A stretch of DNA of 36,315 nucleotides from an uncultured Crocinitomix sp. (GTDB taxonomy: Bacteria > Bacteroidota > Bacteroidia > Flavobacteriales_D > Crocinitomicaceae), in the NCBI GenBank assembly GCA_937136425.1, contig CAKZON010000084.1, positions 1 to 36,315 of the forward strand. The letters run 5' to 3'. Shown here in pieces: positions 33,763-36,315 of this stretch. Each line of letters begins with the position of its first letter. Position 1 is the first letter of the stretch. The position numbers and the translations under genes were made by a program. Under the pieces are notes generated by a model. It did no database searches and was not told where the DNA came from. It saw only the letters and a list, made by a program, of their open reading frames with translations.

Positions 33763-35766
33763 ATGAAAGTTTTAAAGGTTAGCGAAATCATTGAATTAAT
33801 TAAAGCGAAAAGAACATTTGAAGCAACAACCCCAAATAATGCTTTTACCATTAAGGTAAACAGATATGTGCCTTATTGTTGTACAGCAATTCATGATGGG
33901 AACGCTCTTCGGAAAGAATTAAAAGAAAAAATTGCACTAGATGATTATGAACGTTGGTTTGAGGAAGACCCTTATACAGGTGATTTTATTCGTTCAATGC
34001 CGATTACAATTATTGGCAATGATTCCCGTTTTGAATATGATTTGAACAGGTCTCCTGAAGATTGTATTTATGAAGAAGCTTGGGGAAAGAAGGTTTGGAA
34101 AAGAAAATTAACGGTAAAAGAAAAACAAATCAGCTTAAAAAAGCATCATGATTACTATGAGGTGCTACATGCACTCATACATAAACTAGAGTCATTGTAT
34201 GATGGGTGTGTTGTTTACGATTTACATTCCTACAACTATCAACGTTGGGAACAAGAGGTGCCTTTATTTAATATTGGGACAGAAAATATTGACTGTGCTC
34301 AATTTGCCTCAATTATTGACCATTGGATGGAAGAATTGAAAGCAATTGAATTACCAAATATTACGAATGAAACAAAAGAAAATGACGTTTTTAATGGAAG
34401 GGGCTATAACCTCATTTCCTTAACCAATAAGTTTAAGAAAACACTTGTTTTAGCAACAGAAGTTAAAAAAGTATACTGTAATGAACTTACAGGAGAAGAT
34501 TATCCAGAAATTGTAAAAGAAATTCAGCAAAATTTAAAACAAGCCATTATTAATAATGCGTTGATTTTCACACAACAATACACGAACTGGAATTCTAAGG
34601 CATCCATCAATTTATTGGGTAAAAATAATGATCCCGCTTTACTCAAATTGGATAAAAAACTATTTCAATTAGTCAAGAGTTTTGAGTTATTGGCCTATGT
34701 TAACCCCATTAATTCAAGATCAGAGCAGAAAAAATTTACTCGGAATAAATTCGCAGTTGAACCTGAATTCAAATATTCTCCAATTAAAATTGATCCTTAT
34801 CAACTTAAGCGTCAACTGAGTCAATTGAGAACATTAGATATTACAGATGTATCGATCAGACACATGTATGAGTCAGTGATAAACAGCTATTTTGATAAAA
34901 TTGACTTACTGGCTAATTTAGATACGCGAAAATTTTTATACAACTCGTTGAGATATTTTGGAAGACCAAGTCAAAAAGACATTAAAAACGCCAACTATTT
35001 ATTGCATTTACCAGCTATTCCAACAGAACCAAATAAGACACCGATTGTTCCTATGGGCAGTGTTATAGAGCAATTTAAAACGGCACTTGACGATTATGGT
35101 ATTGATAGTAGAATAGAATTAAGTAAACGTGTTATTTCACAGGTAATGGTATTAAATTCTCAAAAATTAATACGGATGAGACCTGATGCTAAGTTTACGC
35201 AAAAGCAAGTAAACGCAATGATTGAGCATGAAATCGGTGTCCACATGGTAACGACCTATAATTCGGCAAATCAAGCGCTAAAAATTTTCAATTTAGGCCA
35301 TCCTGTAAATACTAGAACACAAGAAGGTTTGGCTATTTTGTCAGAAGTTTTGAGTGGTAATATTACATTGAGTCGCCTGAAAAAAATTGCTTTTAGAGTA
35401 ATTATAACGGACATGATGTGTTCAGGAGCTAATTTTATAGAATGCTTTAATTACTTGGTAAATGATCATGCTGTACCATCAAATGATGCGTATACTATTG
35501 TTACACGCATTTTTAGAGGAGGTGGATTCACCAAAGACTATTTGTATCTAAGTGGATTTGTAGAAATAATGAGGTTTTGGAAAAACGACAACGACTTATC
35601 TCCCTTGTTAGTTGGGAAAACGTCAATTGAATTTTATGATACAATTGAGGAAATGATCGGTCGAGAAATGATTGAAAAACCACGTTTTATTACAAAAAAT
35701 TTTCTTAAAACAAATCAAAAGCCAATTGGCAATTTGTACAGTTATATTATTAGTGGGTTAAAGTAA
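33763..35766 (+). CDS. Fusion of N-formylglutamate amidohydrolase-like and DUF1704/QEGLA metallopeptidase domains
   Basis: 667 residues, two domains normally often encoded separately. The N-terminal about 270 resemble N-formylglutamate amidohydrolase: CCTAIHDGNALR, DLNRSPEDCIYEEAWGKKVW and VVYDLHSYNYQR, with D153 and H155 as likely metal-site residues. The C-terminal about 370 belong to DUF1704 (flavohemoglobin expression-modulating QEGLA motif protein), with H489-E490-IGV-H494 (HExxxH) and Q520-E521-GLA. This family includes eukaryotic MATCAP, which removes C-terminal tyrosine from tubulin. Predicted zinc carboxypeptidase or peptidase, coupled to the ATP-grasp ligase 3 bp upstream. No signal peptide. 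Substrate unknown. Confidence 0.9.
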   Translation: MKVLKVSEIIELIKAKRTFEATTPNNAFTIKVNRYVPYCCTAIHDGNALRKELKEKIALDDYERWFEEDPYTGDFIRSMPITIIGNDSRFEYDLNRSPEDCIYEEAWGKKVWKRKLTVKEKQISLKKHHDYYEVLHALIHKLESLYDGCVVYDLHSYNYQRWEQEVPLFNIGTENIDCAQFASIIDHWMEELKAIELPNITNETKENDVFNGRGYNLISLTNKFKKTLVLATEVKKVYCNELTGEDYPEIVKEIQQNLKQAIINNALIFTQQYTNWNSKASINLLGKNNDPALLKLDKKLFQLVKSFELLAYVNPINSRSEQKKFTRNKFAVEPEFKYSPIKIDPYQLKRQLSQLRTLDITDVSIRHMYESVINSYFDKIDLLANLDTRKFLYNSLRYFGRPSQKDIKNANYLLHLPAIPTEPNKTPIVPMGSVIEQFKTALDDYGIDSRIELSKRVISQVMVLNSQKLIRMRPDAKFTQKQVNAMIEHEIGVHMVTTYNSANQALKIFNLGHPVNTRTQEGLAILSEVLSGNITLSRLKKIAFRVIITDMMCSGANFIECFNYLVNDHAVPSNDAYTIVTRIFRGGGFTKDYLYLSGFVEIMRFWKNDNDLSPLLVGKTSIEFYDTIEEMIGREMIEKPRFITKNFLKTNQKPIGNLYSYIISGLK

Positions 35767-35767
35767 A

Positions 35768-35790
35768 TTCGAGACTTAAGCAGTCTCGAA
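35768..35790 (+). terminator. Hairpin directly after the QEGLA-fusion gene
   Basis: TTCGAGACT and AGTCTCGAA form a perfect 9-bp stem around TAAGC, starting 1 bp after the stop codon. No T-run follows directly, although TTTTTT occurs about 20 bp on. It is probably a terminator or 3'-end stabiliser for the ATP-grasp/QEGLA transcript. Confidence 0.55.
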
Positions 35791-36040
35791 ATGAGATATT
35801 ACTCAAGTTTTTTAAACCCTCAATCCTTTCCAAACAAATAACCTCTGTCAATTTCAAAAAAGCCTCAGTCTCCTGCTTCCAAAAGGCAATCTTATCATAT
35901 CCACAGGAAATTACTTTTCGCTGCAGTAAAGGCTGTTTATGTATAGTGTGAAAACCTGATAAATTGTCGAACCCTGCTCTAGCCTTTATCTAGGAAGGCT
36001 TTCAGGTCAGTTCCGCCATTTATCACCTACAAAACAAAAA

Positions 36041-36073
36041 AAACTTGAAGTGTAGTAACTTCAAGGTTTTTTG
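36041..36073. terminator. Hairpin next to tRNA relic C
   Basis: CTTGAAG (36044-36050) pairs with CTTCAAG (36059-36065) around TGTAGTAA, and an A-run and T-run extend the stem on both sides with one bulged G. It precedes the tRNA-Ser-like 18-mer by 7 bp, the same order as at the intact tRNA-Ser. Confidence 0.55.
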
Positions 36074-36079
36074 AATTTC

Positions 36080-36097
36080 TGCGGAGAATGAGGGATT
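36080..36097 (-). repeat. tRNA-Ser 3'-end direct repeat (relic C)
   Basis: TGCGGAGAATGAGGGATT is identical at all 18 positions to 36246-36263, the 3' end of the tRNA-Ser gene, 166 bp away. It then diverges (ACTTTGTGACCCC in place of CGAACCCCC). Identical copies of a tRNA 3' end beside the tRNA are the normal trace of site-specific integration or of a duplicated tRNA that has decayed. Confidence 0.65.
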
Positions 36098-36211
36098 ACT
36101 TTGTGACCCCATATAGGATAAAATGACACAAGCTAAAATTAAGGTCACTTCGTTCTCCTTTTCTCATCTCCAACTAGATCAAACAAACCCATCAAATTCA
36201 TTCCAACAAAA

Positions 36212-36236
36212 AAGGTCTAGCTAAAAGCTAGACCTT
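36212..36236 (-). terminator. Intrinsic terminator of tRNA-Ser
   Basis: On the minus strand a perfect 11-bp stem AAGGTCTAGCT/AGCTAGACCTT with a 3-nt loop, followed by TTTTTTG. It starts about 11 bp after the tRNA 3' end. Confidence 0.75.
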
Positions 36237-36247
36237 AATTTCACTTG

Positions 36248-36315
36248 CGGAGAATGAGGGATTCGAACCCCCGGTACCTTGCGGTACAATAGTTTTCAAG
36301 ACTACCGCATTCGAC
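36248..36315 (-). tRNA. tRNA-Ser (anticodon UGA), 5' part outside the window
   Basis: Reading the minus strand from the right edge: anticodon stem GTAGT/ACTAT around loop CTTGAAA, giving anticodon TGA; a long variable arm GTACC-GCAA-GGTAC that marks class II tRNA-Ser; T-arm GGGGG-TTCGAAT-CCCTC; acceptor strand ATTCTCC with discriminator G at 36248. CCA is not encoded (CAA follows). The D-arm and 5' acceptor strand are beyond the edge. Confidence 0.9.

Larger units (their letters stand above)
35791..36211. other. Gene-free region before tRNA-Ser with relic sequences
   Basis: About 420 bp without a confident gene. It holds a second hairpin AGCCTT/AAGGCT near 35981-36000, a GGCGGA-containing segment (36007-36023, minus) that resembles 20051-20066, and hairpin plus tRNA-Ser relic C. 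The minus strand is open for about 80 codons from about 35997 to TAA at 35752-35750 (for example CGYDKIAFWKQETEAFLKL) but has no start codon, so it may be a decayed coding fragment. I recognise no family. Confidence 0.4.

Noticed and set aside
35750..35997. Minus-strand open frame with CGYDKIAFWKQETEAFL
   Set aside because: No start codon in about 80 codons and a 17-bp overlap with the 3' end of the QEGLA gene; kept only as a possible decayed fragment in the gene-free region.
1..36315. CRISPR array, phage or transposon genes
   Set aside because: No regular spacer-repeat array, no transposase, integrase or phage structural gene was seen; the only repeats are the short sites listed.

Overview
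The window looks like chromosomal DNA from a low-GC member of the Bacteroidota, most likely order Flavobacteriales. The support is TonB-dependent receptor architecture, three proteins with Por/type IX secretion (T9SS) C-terminal sorting domains, two one-protein hybrid two-component systems (HTCS), Bacteroidota-type TAnnTTTG promoter elements, and a Bacteroidota-style polyamine operon (short arginine decarboxylase, agmatinase, deoxyhypusine-synthase-like protein). The genus cannot be named from sequence alone.

Layout. 1-1.8 kb, minus strand: a TolB-like/TPR protein cut by the left edge, then two small proteins. 1.9-6.7 kb: a LytTR regulator and LytS-type kinase, divergent from a TonB-dependent receptor with an attached c-type haem-binding protein. 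6.8-9.0 kb, plus strand: an AraC-family regulator with a degenerate HMA-like N-terminus, then four small proteins behind a perfect FNR-type box; two of the four are paralogues. 9.0-11.8 kb, minus strand: a tightly overlapping three-gene operon of a DUF1611/DgcN-like P-loop protein, an ornithine/alanine-racemase-like PLP protein and a VanX-type D,D-dipeptidase, read here as a D-amino-acid or peptidoglycan-peptide pathway. 11.9-12.4 kb: two small proteins. 12.8-25.2 kb: two TPR-type HTCS regulators, each followed by genes for exported proteins (a beta-helix lipoprotein, an ELWxxDGT-repeat protein, an SGNH-like protein and a fibronectin III protein, the last three with T9SS tails). 25.3-26.1 kb: a GNAT gene and a scar holding a MATE transporter tail, a frameshifted small gene and a tRNA-Ser 3'-end relic. 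26.3-32.6 kb: an OmpR-type two-component pair, an array of four 11-bp direct repeats, then two small proteins, a VOC protein and the arginine-to-polyamine genes. 32.7-35.8 kb: a GshB-like ATP-grasp protein and an N-formylglutamate-amidohydrolase/QEGLA metallopeptidase fusion. The right edge cuts a tRNA-Ser(UGA) gene on the minus strand.

The strongest unexplained structure is regulatory. The promoters of the beta-helix lipoprotein and the ELWxxDGT gene each carry two copies of a half-site close to TTGTTAC-N4-TGCAC, spaced exactly 21 bp, with a TAnnTTTG-like -7 element 35-36 bp downstream of the second TTAC. The promoter of the fibronectin III/T9SS gene beside the second HTCS has the same TTAC-21-TTAC-35 geometry with different flanks. 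This predicts the binding sites of the two HTCS regulators. A second case is the run of four CTCC-containing 11-bp repeats just after the OmpR-type pair and just before the polyamine operon. A third theme is a recurring module of a hairpin plus a tRNA-Ser 3'-end-like sequence, seen near 20.0, 26.05 and 36.08 kb as well as at the real tRNA-Ser.

All functions are read from the sequence and family knowledge; no database search was run.
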